A stretch of 14,411 nt of DNA from NCBI GenBank assembly GCA_027731885.1, contig JAQCAO010000025.1, positions 1-14,411 on the forward strand. The letters are read 5' to 3'. Positions 1 through 7,102 of this stretch are shown in pieces. The notes beneath the pieces are model-generated. The model made no database searches and was not told the DNA's origin. It saw nothing but the letters and a program-made list of their open reading frames with translations. Positions within the stretch are counted from its first letter, which is position 1. Each line of letters begins with the position of its first letter. This DNA comes from Actinomycetota bacterium. Lineage in GTDB: Bacteria > Actinomycetota > Actinomycetes > Nanopelagicales > Nanopelagicaceae. Made by a program: the position numbers and the translations under genes.

Positions 1-401
1 GTGAATGCGTTGTTCTATCAGGAACTTTGCTTGATCCATATTCGGGGGAGAAGATCTCGTTTGTCCGTGGCGTGACTTCGAGTATGGAAGTACAGATTGA
101 TCACGTGGTTGCGCTATCCAATGCCTGGCAGACCGGTGCTTTCAAATTAACATTTGAAAAACGTCGTGAATTTGCCAACGATCCGCTGAATTTGGTGGCG
201 GTTAAGGGGCGTTTGAATTCGCAGAAAGGCGATGGTGACGCGGCTACTTGGCTACCGCCACGCAAGAATATTCGCTGCGCTTATGTAGCACAGCAGATTG
301 CGGTCAAAGCAAAGTACAACTTATGGGTTACGCCCCCTGAGAAAGCGGCGATGGTTCGGCTTCTGGCTAATTGTCCAGGCTTTAAATTGCCAAAGGGGTA
401 G
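1..401 (+). CDS. HNH endonuclease family protein (DUF1524/GmrSD C-terminal type), 5' end outside the window
   Basis: This is an open frame running in from the left edge (frame beginning at base 3) to a TAG at 399-401. No start is visible: reading the frame back from the TTG at 27 gives more family-like sequence (ECVVLSGTLLDPYSGEKI), so that TTG is an internal Leu codon. The piece carries the His-Asn core of the family: QIDHVVALSNAW (Asp-His at bases 99-104), then NDPLNLVAV and NSQKGDGDAATWLPP, then a conserved RCAYVAQQ helix and a late CPG motif. Members of this actinobacterial family are usually secreted or anchored predicted nucleases of about 200 residues, but the N-terminus that would show a signal peptide is missing here. 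The gene converges on ppa with only 7 bases between stops. The family call is firm. Its substrate is not known, and a link to restriction (GmrSD) is by domain homology only. Confidence 0.85.
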   Translation, partial: ECVVLSGTLLDPYSGEKISFVRGVTSSMEVQIDHVVALSNAWQTGAFKLTFEKRREFANDPLNLVAVKGRLNSQKGDGDAATWLPPRKNIRCAYVAQQIAVKAKYNLWVTPPEKAAMVRLLANCPGFKLPKG

Positions 402-408
402 ATAGAAA

Positions 409-894
409 TTAGTGGCCGTCTTTGTAACGCTTATAAGAAGCGTTTATTTCTAATTCGGCTTCGTCGTGACCAACCCATTCGCCACCTTGCACTGATTTTC
501 CAGGCTCTAGGGTTTTGTAGACTTCAAAGAAGTGTTTGATTTCTGAGAGTTCGTAGGCGGGTACATCGTTTAAATCTTGCAGATATGACTTGCGAACATC
601 GCCTGCTGCAACACAAAGCAATTTGTCATCTCCGCCAGCCTCGTCGGTCATGTTTAGCATTCCAATTACTCGACAAGAGACCACACAGCCCGGGAATGTT
701 GGTTCATCAAGCATTACTAAAGCATCAAGCGGGTCGCCATCTTGCGACAAGGTGTTCTTGACATAGCCATAGTCATATGGATAACGAGTTGAAGTAAATA
801 ACATTCGGTCTAAACGAATTTCACCTGTGATGTGATCGACCTCGTACTTATTTCGAGATCCCGCGGGGATTTCAATGATTACATCAAAGATCAT
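409..894 (-). CDS. ppa: Inorganic pyrophosphatase, family I (soluble)
   Basis: This cytoplasmic enzyme hydrolyses pyrophosphate to two phosphates and so pulls forward tRNA charging, nucleic acid synthesis and other PPi-releasing reactions. The 161-residue length is normal for the bacterial hexameric form. The PROSITE-type signature D-G-D-P-L-D-A is at residues 52-58, and the metal-binding block DEAGGDDK is at 84-91. The N-terminal FDVIIEIPAGSRNKYEVD and the KHFFEVYKTLEPGK segment (120-133) match actinobacterial Ppa closely. The ATG at 894 gives the usual family N-terminus. On the minus strand it follows tRNA-His by 43 bases and may be read from the upstream tRNA/orn unit as well as from its own promoter. 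Its stop lies 7 bases from the convergent HNH gene. All key residues that I can place are present. Confidence 0.97.
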   Translation of the reverse strand: MIFDVIIEIPAGSRNKYEVDHITGEIRLDRMLFTSTRYPYDYGYVKNTLSQDGDPLDALVMLDEPTFPGCVVSCRVIGMLNMTDEAGGDDKLLCVAAGDVRKSYLQDLNDVPAYELSEIKHFFEVYKTLEPGKSVQGGEWVGHDEAELEINASYKRYKDGH

Positions 895-905
895 AATTAC
901 CGCTC

Positions 906-934
906 TCGTATAATTTGCAGAAAAGAAATTGAAA
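906..934 (-). promoter_or_regulatory. Possible ppa promoter
   Basis: On the minus strand, between tRNA-His and ppa, TTTTCA is followed after 17 bases by TATACG, which lies about a dozen bases before the ppa ATG. Spacing is right but the hexamers match the consensus only partly, and the region is AT-rich by nature. Readthrough from the upstream tRNA/orn genes is an alternative source of ppa mRNA. Confidence 0.3.
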
Positions 935-937
935 ACT

Positions 938-1014
938 TGGGGTGAGCGACGGGGCTCGAACCCGCGACATCTCGGACCACAACCGAGTGCTCTACCAGCT
1001 GAGCTACGCCCACC
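938..1014 (-). tRNA. tRNA-His (anticodon GTG), CCA encoded
   Basis: Read on the minus strand, the acceptor strand GTGGGCG (1007-1013) pairs with CGCTCAC (942-948), with one G-U pair. The extra G at 1014 can pair with C73 at 941, as expected for the G-1 identity element of tRNA-His. The anticodon loop is TTGTGGT within a CTCGG/CCGAG stem, so the anticodon is GTG. The D arm (TAGCTCAGCTGGTAGAGCA) and T arm (GCGGGTTCGAGCCCCGT) are standard. CCA is encoded at 938-940. It lies between orn and ppa on the same strand. Confidence 0.97.
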
Positions 1015-1042
1015 ATGTGCTGATTGAACTCATATCTTACCT

Positions 1043-1071
1043 GTTATAGGCACTTACTCGTTCCCTATAAC
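1043..1071. repeat. 8-bp perfect inverted repeat spanning the orn stop codon
   Basis: GTTATAGG (1043-1050) and CCTATAAC (1064-1071) are exact reverse complements around a 13-base loop that contains the orn stop codon (minus strand, 1054-1056). In RNA this would form a modest hairpin at the 3' end of orn, upstream of tRNA-His. No U-tract follows, so it is not a canonical terminator. It could be a processing or stability element, or chance. Confidence 0.4.
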
Positions 1072-1620
1072 ACTCGGAATAAAGAGCGTTGAACGGTAAT
1101 ACGCCAGTTCTGCGATCGAATCTTGAATATCGCCTAAGGCGCGATGGTTGCCGGTCTTAGCGGGGGCAGCGAAATAGAGTTTGGGATACCAGCGCCGTGC
1201 CAACTCTTTAACGGATGAAACATCAACGGTGCGGTAGTGCAAGTACTCACTAAGACGGGGCATATCTCGCGCAATGAAATTACGATCGACCCCAACTGAA
1301 TTCCCTGCCAGCGGTGACTTGCCAGCAACAGCGCCAGTTGATTCTAAGTAAGCCAAGATTGCATCTTCGGCTGCGCTCGCTGTCATTCCATTTGGGATTT
1401 CAGTGATCAACCCTGATGTGGTGTGCATCTGGGTTACGTATTCATTCATCGCAGCCAATTTTTCTGGGGTGGCGTGGATTACAACATCAACTCCATCGCC
1501 AATAACATTGAGATCAGAATCTGTGACAAGGACGGCAATTTCGACCAAGACATCGTTGACCAGGTCGAGGCCGGTCATTTCGCAGTCGATCCAGATCAGG
1601 TGGGGCAGAGGTGTAGTCAT
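1054..1620 (-). CDS. orn: Oligoribonuclease (3'-5' exoribonuclease, DEDDh)
   Basis: Orn degrades 2-5-nt nanoRNAs, including pGpG from cyclic-di-GMP turnover, to mononucleotides in the cytoplasm, completing RNA decay. The 188-residue length is normal. The DEDDh catalytic set is visible: Asp12 and Glu14 in IWIDCEMTGLD, Asp112 in GNSVGVDRNF, and His159 and Asp164 in GNHRALGDIQDS. The ATG at 1620 gives the expected family N-terminus a few residues before IWIDCEMTG. It is striking that only one base (C at 1621) separates this ATG from the discriminator base of tRNA-Arg, so no Shine-Dalgarno site is possible outside the tRNA itself. The gene is therefore probably translated from a leaderless end created by tRNA 3' processing. 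It is followed by tRNA-His and ppa on the same strand. Confidence 0.97.
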   Translation of the reverse strand: MTTPLPHLIWIDCEMTGLDLVNDVLVEIAVLVTDSDLNVIGDGVDVVIHATPEKLAAMNEYVTQMHTTSGLITEIPNGMTASAAEDAILAYLESTGAVAGKSPLAGNSVGVDRNFIARDMPRLSEYLHYRTVDVSSVKELARRWYPKLYFAAPAKTGNHRALGDIQDSIAELAYYRSTLFIPSVIGNE

Positions 1621-1621
1621 G

Positions 1622-1695
1622 TGCGCCTGGCAGGAATCGAACCTGCGACAACTCGCTTAGAAGGCGAGTGCTCTATCCGACTGAGCTACAGGCGC
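1622..1695 (-). tRNA. tRNA-Arg (anticodon TCT), CCA not encoded
   Basis: On the minus strand, acceptor GCGCCTG (1689-1695) pairs perfectly with CAGGCGC (1623-1629). The discriminator is A (1622). The anticodon loop CTTCTAA sits in an ACTCGC/GCGAGT stem, giving anticodon TCT (reads AGA). The D arm (TAGCTCAGTCGGATAGAGCA) and T arm (GCAGGTTCGATTCCTGC) are standard. The bases after A73 are C-A-T-G, so CCA is not encoded, unlike the tRNA-His and tRNA-Gly of this window. The ATG within them is the orn start codon. Confidence 0.97.
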
Positions 1696-1714
1696 CTGCA
1701 GAGGTCGATAGTTA

Positions 1715-1720
1715 ATTGTA
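1715..1720 (-). promoter_or_regulatory. Probable -10 box for the tRNA-Arg/orn unit
   Basis: The minus strand reads TACAAT here, five of six matches to TATAAT, placed about 19 bases before the mature tRNA-Arg 5' end. That allows a start near 1708 and a short 5' leader for RNase P removal. I see no good -35 hexamer at 17 bases. The region is shared with the divergent ettA gene. Confidence 0.5.
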
Positions 1721-1747
1721 CCGACACGAGCCACTAAGGTTTTGCCC

Positions 1748-3415
1748 ATGGCTGAATTCATTTACACGATGAAGAAGACGCGCAAAGCGCACGGTGACAA
1801 GGTAATTCTCGACGATGTGACCCTGATGTTTTTGCCTGGGGCAAAGATCGGTGTGGTCGGGCCTAATGGCGCCGGTAAATCCACAGTTCTGCAGATCATG
1901 GCTGGGTTGCAACAACCTTCCAATGGTGAGGCCTATCTGACTCCTGGTTACACAGTCGGTATTTTGCTACAAGAGCCACATCTAAATGAAGAAAAAAACG
2001 TTATTGATAATGTCAAAGAAGGTGTTGCTGAAACCGTTGCAATGCTCGATCGCTTTAATGCAATCACCGACGAAATGTCTCAACCAGATGCAGATTACGA
2101 CAAGTTGCTGGCCGAAATGGGAACTCTGCAAGAACAACTCGACCACCGCAACGCCTGGGAACTTGATTCGCTTCTTGAGCAGGCGATGGATGCGCTTCGT
2201 TGTCCGCCGCCAGATGCAGATGTAAAAGTATTATCCGGTGGAGAAAAGCGTCGCGTTGCGCTGTGCAAGTTGCTCTTAGAAGCGCCAGATCTTTTGCTGC
2301 TTGATGAGCCGACAAATCACCTCGATGCAGAATCTGTTCTTTGGCTAGAACAGCATTTAAATAAATATCCAGGTGCAGTCGTTGCGATCACTCACGATCG
2401 CTACTTCTTGGACAACGTTGCACAATGGATCCTGGAACTCGATCGTGGTCGCGCTTATCCATATGAAGGAAATTACTCAACATATTTGGAGACAAAAGCA
2501 ACGCGCCTAAAGATTGAAGGACAGAAAGATGCCAAGCGCGCCAAGCGTTTAACTGAAGAACTCGAATGGGTTAGGCAAAATGCAAAGGGGCGCCAAGTTA
2601 AATCTAAAGCGCGTCTTGCTCGATATGAAGAGATGGCGGCAGAAGCCGACAAGATGCGTAAGTTGGACTTTGATGAGATTCAAATTCCACCTGGGCCACG
2701 TCTGGGAAATGTTGTAGTTGAGGTAGAAAATTTGGTTAAAGGATTTGGCGATCGCATCCTGATTGATAACCTTTCATTTACCTTGCCCCGCAACGGAATC
2801 GTTGGCGTTATCGGGCCTAACGGCGCCGGTAAAACAACGCTCTTTAAAACAATCTTAGGTTTAGAGCAGCCAGATTCTGGCACTGTAAAAATCGGCGAAA
2901 CTGTAAAGATCGCCTACGTCGACCAATCTCGTGGCGGCATTGATCCAAATAAATCACTCTGGGAAGTCGTCTCAGATGGTTTGGACTTTATAAAGGTCGG
3001 CCAAGTTGAGATGCCATCGCGCGCCTATGTTTCAGCCTTTGGATTTAAAGGTCCAGATCAGCAGAAGAAAGCTGGCGTACTTTCCGGTGGTGAGCGCAAT
3101 CGATTAAATCTAGCGTTGACGTTAAAGCTCGGTGGAAATTTGCTGCTGCTCGATGAGCCAACAAATGACCTTGATGTAGAAACCCTCGGATCACTTGAAA
3201 ATGCCCTGCTGGAATTTCCCGGTTGCGCCGTTGTGATCTCGCACGATCGTTGGTTCTTAGACCGGGTAGCCACACATATCTTGGCTTATGAAGGTGAATC
3301 CAATTGGTTCTGGTTTGAAGGAAACTTCGAATCTTATGAAGAGAATAAAATATCCCGACTAGGCGCAGATGCGGCGCGACCACATCGTGCCACTTATAGA
3401 AAGCTAACTCGATAA
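1748..3415 (+). CDS. ettA: Energy-dependent translational throttle protein EttA (ABC-F ATPase)
   Basis: EttA binds the ribosomal E site and gates the first elongation steps according to the ATP/ADP ratio. It is a soluble ABC-F protein with no membrane segments. Two ABC domains are visible. The first has Walker A GPNGAGKS (about 38-45), signature LSGGE (about 162-166) and DEPTNHLD (about 186-193). The second has GPNGAGKT (356-363), LSGGE (445-449) and DEPTNDLD (469-476). Between them lies the charged inter-domain linker with the GRQVKSKARLARYE motif typical of EttA. The C-terminus (NFESYEENK...) is also typical. The start is set at the ATG at 1748 (MAEFIYTMKK, the family N-terminus) with a weak AAGG upstream. 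A TTG two codons earlier is in frame but less likely. The stop overlaps the next start as TAATG. Length is about 555 residues, as in the family. Confidence 0.97.
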   Translation: MAEFIYTMKKTRKAHGDKVILDDVTLMFLPGAKIGVVGPNGAGKSTVLQIMAGLQQPSNGEAYLTPGYTVGILLQEPHLNEEKNVIDNVKEGVAETVAMLDRFNAITDEMSQPDADYDKLLAEMGTLQEQLDHRNAWELDSLLEQAMDALRCPPPDADVKVLSGGEKRRVALCKLLLEAPDLLLLDEPTNHLDAESVLWLEQHLNKYPGAVVAITHDRYFLDNVAQWILELDRGRAYPYEGNYSTYLETKATRLKIEGQKDAKRAKRLTEELEWVRQNAKGRQVKSKARLARYEEMAAEADKMRKLDFDEIQIPPGPRLGNVVVEVENLVKGFGDRILIDNLSFTLPRNGIVGVIGPNGAGKTTLFKTILGLEQPDSGTVKIGETVKIAYVDQSRGGIDPNKSLWEVVSDGLDFIKVGQVEMPSRAYVSAFGFKGPDQQKKAGVLSGGERNRLNLALTLKLGGNLLLLDEPTNDLDVETLGSLENALLEFPGCAVVISHDRWFLDRVATHILAYEGESNWFWFEGNFESYEENKISRLGADAARPHRATYRKLTR

Positions 3416-3822
3416 TGAAATATCTAAATAAGCAATTTGTCCGTTGGGATGACCTTGATGCAATGGGCCACGTTAACAATGCGAAATATCTGACCTTTGC
3501 CCAAGAAGCGCGCTTCATCTGGTCAACATCAGTATTTTCTTCGGCGATGAACGCCTCAACTCTTATCGAAATGGTCGTCGCCCGGGCTGAAGTAGATTTC
3601 TTTGAGCCAATTTATGAGGGTGGAAGATTTGTCGACGTTGAGATCTCAGTTGAGAAAATAGGCAACTCATCTTTCGTCGTCCTTTACACAATCGGCGATG
3701 AAGGTAAAACCTTCGCCAAGGTAAAGACCGTGCAAGTTGCAATCTCGCTGGAGACAAAGAAGTCTCGCCCATTGACCGATAAAGAAAAAGAATTCCTAAC
3801 CAAGTACCTGGAGTCTAATTAA
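3415..3822 (+). CDS. Acyl-CoA thioesterase, 4HBT/YbgC-like hotdog fold
   Basis: This is a 135-residue single-domain hotdog protein. The N-terminal block VRWDDLDAMGHVNNAKYL (residues 9-26) is the hallmark of the 4HBT/YbgC group: Asp15 is the expected catalytic acid, with the following G-H-V-N-N on the substrate helix. The middle segment (ARAEVDFFEPIYEG) is the usual strand pair. Family members cleave the thioester of acyl-CoA in the cytoplasm. The real substrate here is unknown. M. tuberculosis has a related gene near ettA (Rv2475c, from memory), so the pairing is probably old. The start ATG overlaps the ettA stop by one base, suggesting translational coupling. Confidence 0.88.
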   Translation: MKYLNKQFVRWDDLDAMGHVNNAKYLTFAQEARFIWSTSVFSSAMNASTLIEMVVARAEVDFFEPIYEGGRFVDVEISVEKIGNSSFVVLYTIGDEGKTFAKVKTVQVAISLETKKSRPLTDKEKEFLTKYLESN

Positions 3823-5505
3823 TTGAGCCACGTTCTCGCCTCACGTAAAGAGCGCCCTTGGTGGCGCGATGCCGTGACTTATCAAATCTATATCCGCTCA
3901 TTTGCAGATTCCAATGGCGATGGCATCGGAGATGTTGAAGGTATTCGCTCGCGTCTTCCGTACCTAAAGCAACTAGGCGTTGATGCAATCTGGATTACAC
4001 CTTGGTACCCATCACCGCAGAACGATCATGGCTATGACGTCTCTGATTACATGGATATCGAACCGCAATATGGAACTTTGGCTGATGCAGAAAAGTTAAT
4101 TAAAGCAACTCACGAGCATGGTCTTAAATTTATTGTCGACATAGTCCCTAATCACACCAGCGATCAACATAAATGGTTTCAAGCGGCACTCAAAGCGGCA
4201 CCAGGATCACCAGAACGCGATCGTTACATGTTCTGCGATGGCAAAGGGCCAAATGGTGATTTACCGCCAAATAATTGGGAAGCGGTTTTCGGAGGATGCG
4301 CTTGGGAGCGGGTTATCGAAGCCGATGGAAAACCGGGGCAGTGGTACTTGCACCTCTTTGCAATTGAGCAACCAGATTTAAATTGGGAGAACCCAGAAGT
4401 CAGATCACATCTAGAAGATGTATTAAAGTTTTGGTTAGATCGCGGCGTTGATGGTTTCCGTATCGATGTTGCCCACGGGATGGTTAAGTACCCGGGCTTG
4501 CCAGATATTCCCGAAGTAAATACCACTTCAGAAATGTTGGCCCCGCACGAACGTCCATTCTGGGATCAAGAAGGCGTGCATGATATTTACAGATCTTGGC
4601 GCAAGATCCTTGATTCTTATCCTGGCGAACGCATGGCTGTCGCTGAAGCCTGGGTGAGTCCGGCATCTCGCATTGCGCGTTATGTACGTGCAGATGAATT
4701 GCAGAACTCATTTAACTTTGAAATGTTGACTACTTTGTGGAACGCCGCTGAGATTCGGGCGAAGATCGATAACTCAATGCAAGCACTCGTAGAAGTAGGA
4801 GCGCCACCGTCTTGGGTATTTAACAATCATGATGTGGTTCGCTCAGTTGACCGTTTAGATTTGGGCTTAACAAATAACGGTGAATCAACATTCACACGTC
4901 AAGGCGATCCTGCCAAATTCAATATTGCGCGCGGCACTTTGCGCGCTAAGAGCGCAAACTTAATGACGCTGGCGTTGCCTGGCGGAACATACCTTTATCA
5001 AGGCGAAGAACTTGGCTTACCTGAAGTTCGCGATCTTCCAGAAGATCGATTAACCGATCCGCGTTGGAAGATGAGTGGTTATAAAGATCGCGGCCGTGAT
5101 GGTTGTCGCGTCCCGCTTCCTTGGAAGAGCGAGCCGACCGGTGGTTTTGGTTTTTCAACTAATGAACTTCTGGAACTTGACCAAGCCTGGTTGCCAATGA
5201 GTCCCTGGATGGGAAATTTCTCGGCCGAATCACAAGATGGCGTCGCTGGATCGACTTTAACTATCTATCGCCAAGCTTTAGCGCTACGTAAATTAGAAGA
5301 AGGCTTAGGCGATGGTCCAATGACCTGGATTGAAGCAGGAAAAGATGTTGTTGCCTTTTCTCGCCCTGGCAATTTCGCTTGCTACATCAACTTTGGTGCA
5401 GCCATCGAGATTCCAAGTGGAGCAAAAGTTTTGATCTCCAGTGGAGCGCTCGAAGGTAATTTACTTCCGACAGATACAGCAGTTTGGTTGAGAGTTAACT
5501 CCTAG
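3823..5505 (+). CDS. aglA: Alpha-glucosidase, glycoside hydrolase family 13
   Basis: This cytoplasmic GH13 enzyme (no signal peptide) most likely releases glucose from alpha-linked di- and oligosaccharides. The (beta/alpha)8 barrel regions are intact: region I DIVPNH (106-111), region II GFRIDVAHG with nucleophile Asp215, region III AEAW with acid/base Glu275, and region IV FNNHD with transition-state Asp337. The early YQIYIRSFADSNGDGIGD segment and GQWYLHLFAIEQPDLNW are typical of actinobacterial AglA (Rv2471-like). The 560-residue length is normal. The start is a TTG directly after the previous stop. GGAG at 3810-3813, nine bases upstream, supports it. The stop overlaps the next start as TAGTG. 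Bond specificity (alpha-1,4, alpha-1,6 or trehalose-type) cannot be told from sequence alone. Adjacency to a transporter hints at sugar uptake but does not prove it. Confidence 0.92.
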   Translation: MSHVLASRKERPWWRDAVTYQIYIRSFADSNGDGIGDVEGIRSRLPYLKQLGVDAIWITPWYPSPQNDHGYDVSDYMDIEPQYGTLADAEKLIKATHEHGLKFIVDIVPNHTSDQHKWFQAALKAAPGSPERDRYMFCDGKGPNGDLPPNNWEAVFGGCAWERVIEADGKPGQWYLHLFAIEQPDLNWENPEVRSHLEDVLKFWLDRGVDGFRIDVAHGMVKYPGLPDIPEVNTTSEMLAPHERPFWDQEGVHDIYRSWRKILDSYPGERMAVAEAWVSPASRIARYVRADELQNSFNFEMLTTLWNAAEIRAKIDNSMQALVEVGAPPSWVFNNHDVVRSVDRLDLGLTNNGESTFTRQGDPAKFNIARGTLRAKSANLMTLALPGGTYLYQGEELGLPEVRDLPEDRLTDPRWKMSGYKDRGRDGCRVPLPWKSEPTGGFGFSTNELLELDQAWLPMSPWMGNFSAESQDGVAGSTLTIYRQALALRKLEEGLGDGPMTWIEAGKDVVAFSRPGNFACYINFGAAIEIPSGAKVLISSGALEGNLLPTDTAVWLRVNS

Positions 5506-6722
5506 TGCCAAATTCGCAAGTTCAGCGGAAAGTTGTTAAAACTCTTGCTGGCGCACAGGTATTGAGTGGAATCGGAACAGCAGGAACAGTCGCTGCAGGT
5601 TCGCTTTTAGTTGCTTCAATTAGCAATTCAGAAACGCTAGCTGGATTAGCGCAGACAAGTGCAGTCCTTGGTGCAGCAGCTTTAGCCTTGCCACTTGCGC
5701 GAATTACTGCAAAAGGAGGGCGACGTGCCGCTCTTTCGATCGGTTACTTCACAGGATTTATCGGCTCAGTTTTTGCAATCTGGGGGGGAAGTTCCAGGAA
5801 CTTAACTCTGATGCTGATCGGAACCTTTCTTGTAGGCGCGGCCTCGGCCGCGGGTTATCAAGCACGATTTGCGGCAATAGATTTAGCTACGGATCAAACG
5901 CGCGCCAAGCAACTCTCATTTGTAGTTTGGGCCTCAACAATTGGCGCTGTCGCCGGTCCAAATTTAATGCAGCCTGCTGGAAATTTTGCCGAAAATATCG
6001 GCCTTCCTCGCCTAGTTGGGCCGTACTTGATATCAGCAATCACTTTGGCAACTGCAGCGATCGTCATTACTTTATTTTTAAAGCCTGATCCTTTTTTACT
6101 CGCCAATAAGAATATTTCAATTGAAATTAAGAAAGGCTCAACCAAAGCAGCCCTTTCTCATATCTACAGAAATCCAAAAGCGCTTTTTGCAATCTCGGCA
6201 ATCGCCATTGGCCACATTGCGATGGTTTCGGTGATGGTAATGACTCCAGTACATATGGCACATGTAGATGTGAACCTAACTGTTATTGGTTTGGTCATTA
6301 GTGTGCATGTTCTCGGAATGTACGCCTTCTCACCTATCGTTGGTTGGCTAAGTGATCGGCTGGGCCGAATCCGTGTAATTCAGTTAGGACTTGCGATTCT
6401 GCTGCTGTCGGCGTTAATTTCGGGGTTCGCACAAGCCAGCGATGCATACACACTCGGTGTTGGTCTTTTCTTACTCGGCCTCGGTTGGTCTTGCACTTTA
6501 ATTGCCGGCTCGGCTCTGCTTTCAGAGAGCGTTGAAGCTACATTTAAAGCCTCATCGCAAGGAGCGAGCGACTTGGTAATGAACCTTGCCGGCGCAGGCG
6601 GTGGCGCAATTGCAGGAGTAATCATCGGAACTCTAAGTTATGGCTGGCTCTGCTTTGCTGCCGCCGTTCCCGTTGGGTTACTGGCCGTTGCCTCATTGAA
6701 ATTGAAGTCGAGTTCGGTATGA
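5505..6722 (+). CDS. Major facilitator superfamily transporter, substrate unknown
   Basis: This is a 405-residue protein with about 12 hydrophobic helices in two halves separated by a charged central loop (about residues 195-222, LFLKPDPFLLANKNISIEIK and following). MFS motif-A-like loops occur after helix 2 (AKGGRRAAL, about 69-77) and after helix 8 (GWLSDRLGR, 280-288). The second is the more canonical. It should be an inner-membrane secondary carrier. It has no features I can tie to a substrate. The position after an alpha-glucosidase is suggestive, yet the first half resembles efflux-type MFS as much as sugar porters. The start is GTG at 5505, overlapping the aglA stop by one base. The stop overlaps the globin start in an ATGA junction. 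Confidence 0.9.
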   Translation: MPNSQVQRKVVKTLAGAQVLSGIGTAGTVAAGSLLVASISNSETLAGLAQTSAVLGAAALALPLARITAKGGRRAALSIGYFTGFIGSVFAIWGGSSRNLTLMLIGTFLVGAASAAGYQARFAAIDLATDQTRAKQLSFVVWASTIGAVAGPNLMQPAGNFAENIGLPRLVGPYLISAITLATAAIVITLFLKPDPFLLANKNISIEIKKGSTKAALSHIYRNPKALFAISAIAIGHIAMVSVMVMTPVHMAHVDVNLTVIGLVISVHVLGMYAFSPIVGWLSDRLGRIRVIQLGLAILLLSALISGFAQASDAYTLGVGLFLLGLGWSCTLIAGSALLSESVEATFKASSQGASDLVMNLAGAGGGAIAGVIIGTLSYGWLCFAAAVPVGLLAVASLKLKSSSV

Positions 6723-7102
6723 CATTTTATGAAGAAGTTGGGGGAGAATCGTTCTTTAACGATTTCGTATCGCAATTTTATGCGCGTGTAGCAACTGATC
6801 CGATATTGCGTCCGATGTATCCAGATGAGGATATGAAGGGTGCGGCGCTGCGGCTAAAGATGTTCCTTGAACAATATTGGGGTGGACCGACTACATATTC
6901 TGATGAGCGCGGACATCCCCGTTTGCGAATGCGCCATGCTGGATTTCATATAGATCTAGCGGCGCGCGATGCTTGGCTGGCTTGCGCCTTCGGCGCTTTA
7001 GATGGAATGGAAATGACCGAGGCTCATCGTCTTCAACTACGCGAGTATTTAGAAATGGCAGCGCACGGAATGGTTAACGCTTCTGAGAACCGTTCCCTAT
7101 AA
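6719..7102 (+). CDS. glbO: Group II truncated haemoglobin (2/2 globin, trHbO type)
   Basis: This is a small haem protein thought to handle O2, NO or peroxide in actinobacteria. Alignment by eye to M. tuberculosis GlbO places the diagnostic residues: Tyr21 (B10), Tyr34 (CD1), proximal His73 (F8) and Trp86 (G8). The signature FLEQYWGGP (49-57) and RGHPRLRMRHAGF (64-76) are nearly invariant in the family. Length is 127 residues. The last few residues (ENRSL) extend beyond the usual end, and exactly this tail is encoded in DNA that also encodes the end of the convergent MscS-like gene (29-base overlap). The start ATG at 6719 overlaps the MFS stop by four bases (ATGA), so it is probably the last gene of the five-gene unit starting at ettA. 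Confidence 0.96.
   Translation: MTFYEEVGGESFFNDFVSQFYARVATDPILRPMYPDEDMKGAALRLKMFLEQYWGGPTTYSDERGHPRLRMRHAGFHIDLAARDAWLACAFGALDGMEMTEAHRLQLREYLEMAAHGMVNASENRSL

Noticed and set aside
27..29. TTG at 27 as the start of the first HNH gene
   Set aside because: The frame stays open to the window edge and upstream codons give family-like sequence, so the gene is partial and this is an internal Leu.
1423..1737. Open frame antisense to orn and running through tRNA-Arg
   Set aside because: It crosses a tRNA gene and the orn 5' end; a shadow of both.
1742..1747. TTG at 1742 as the ettA start
   Set aside because: The ATG at 1748 gives the family N-terminus MAEFIYTMKK. The two extra codons add nothing conserved.
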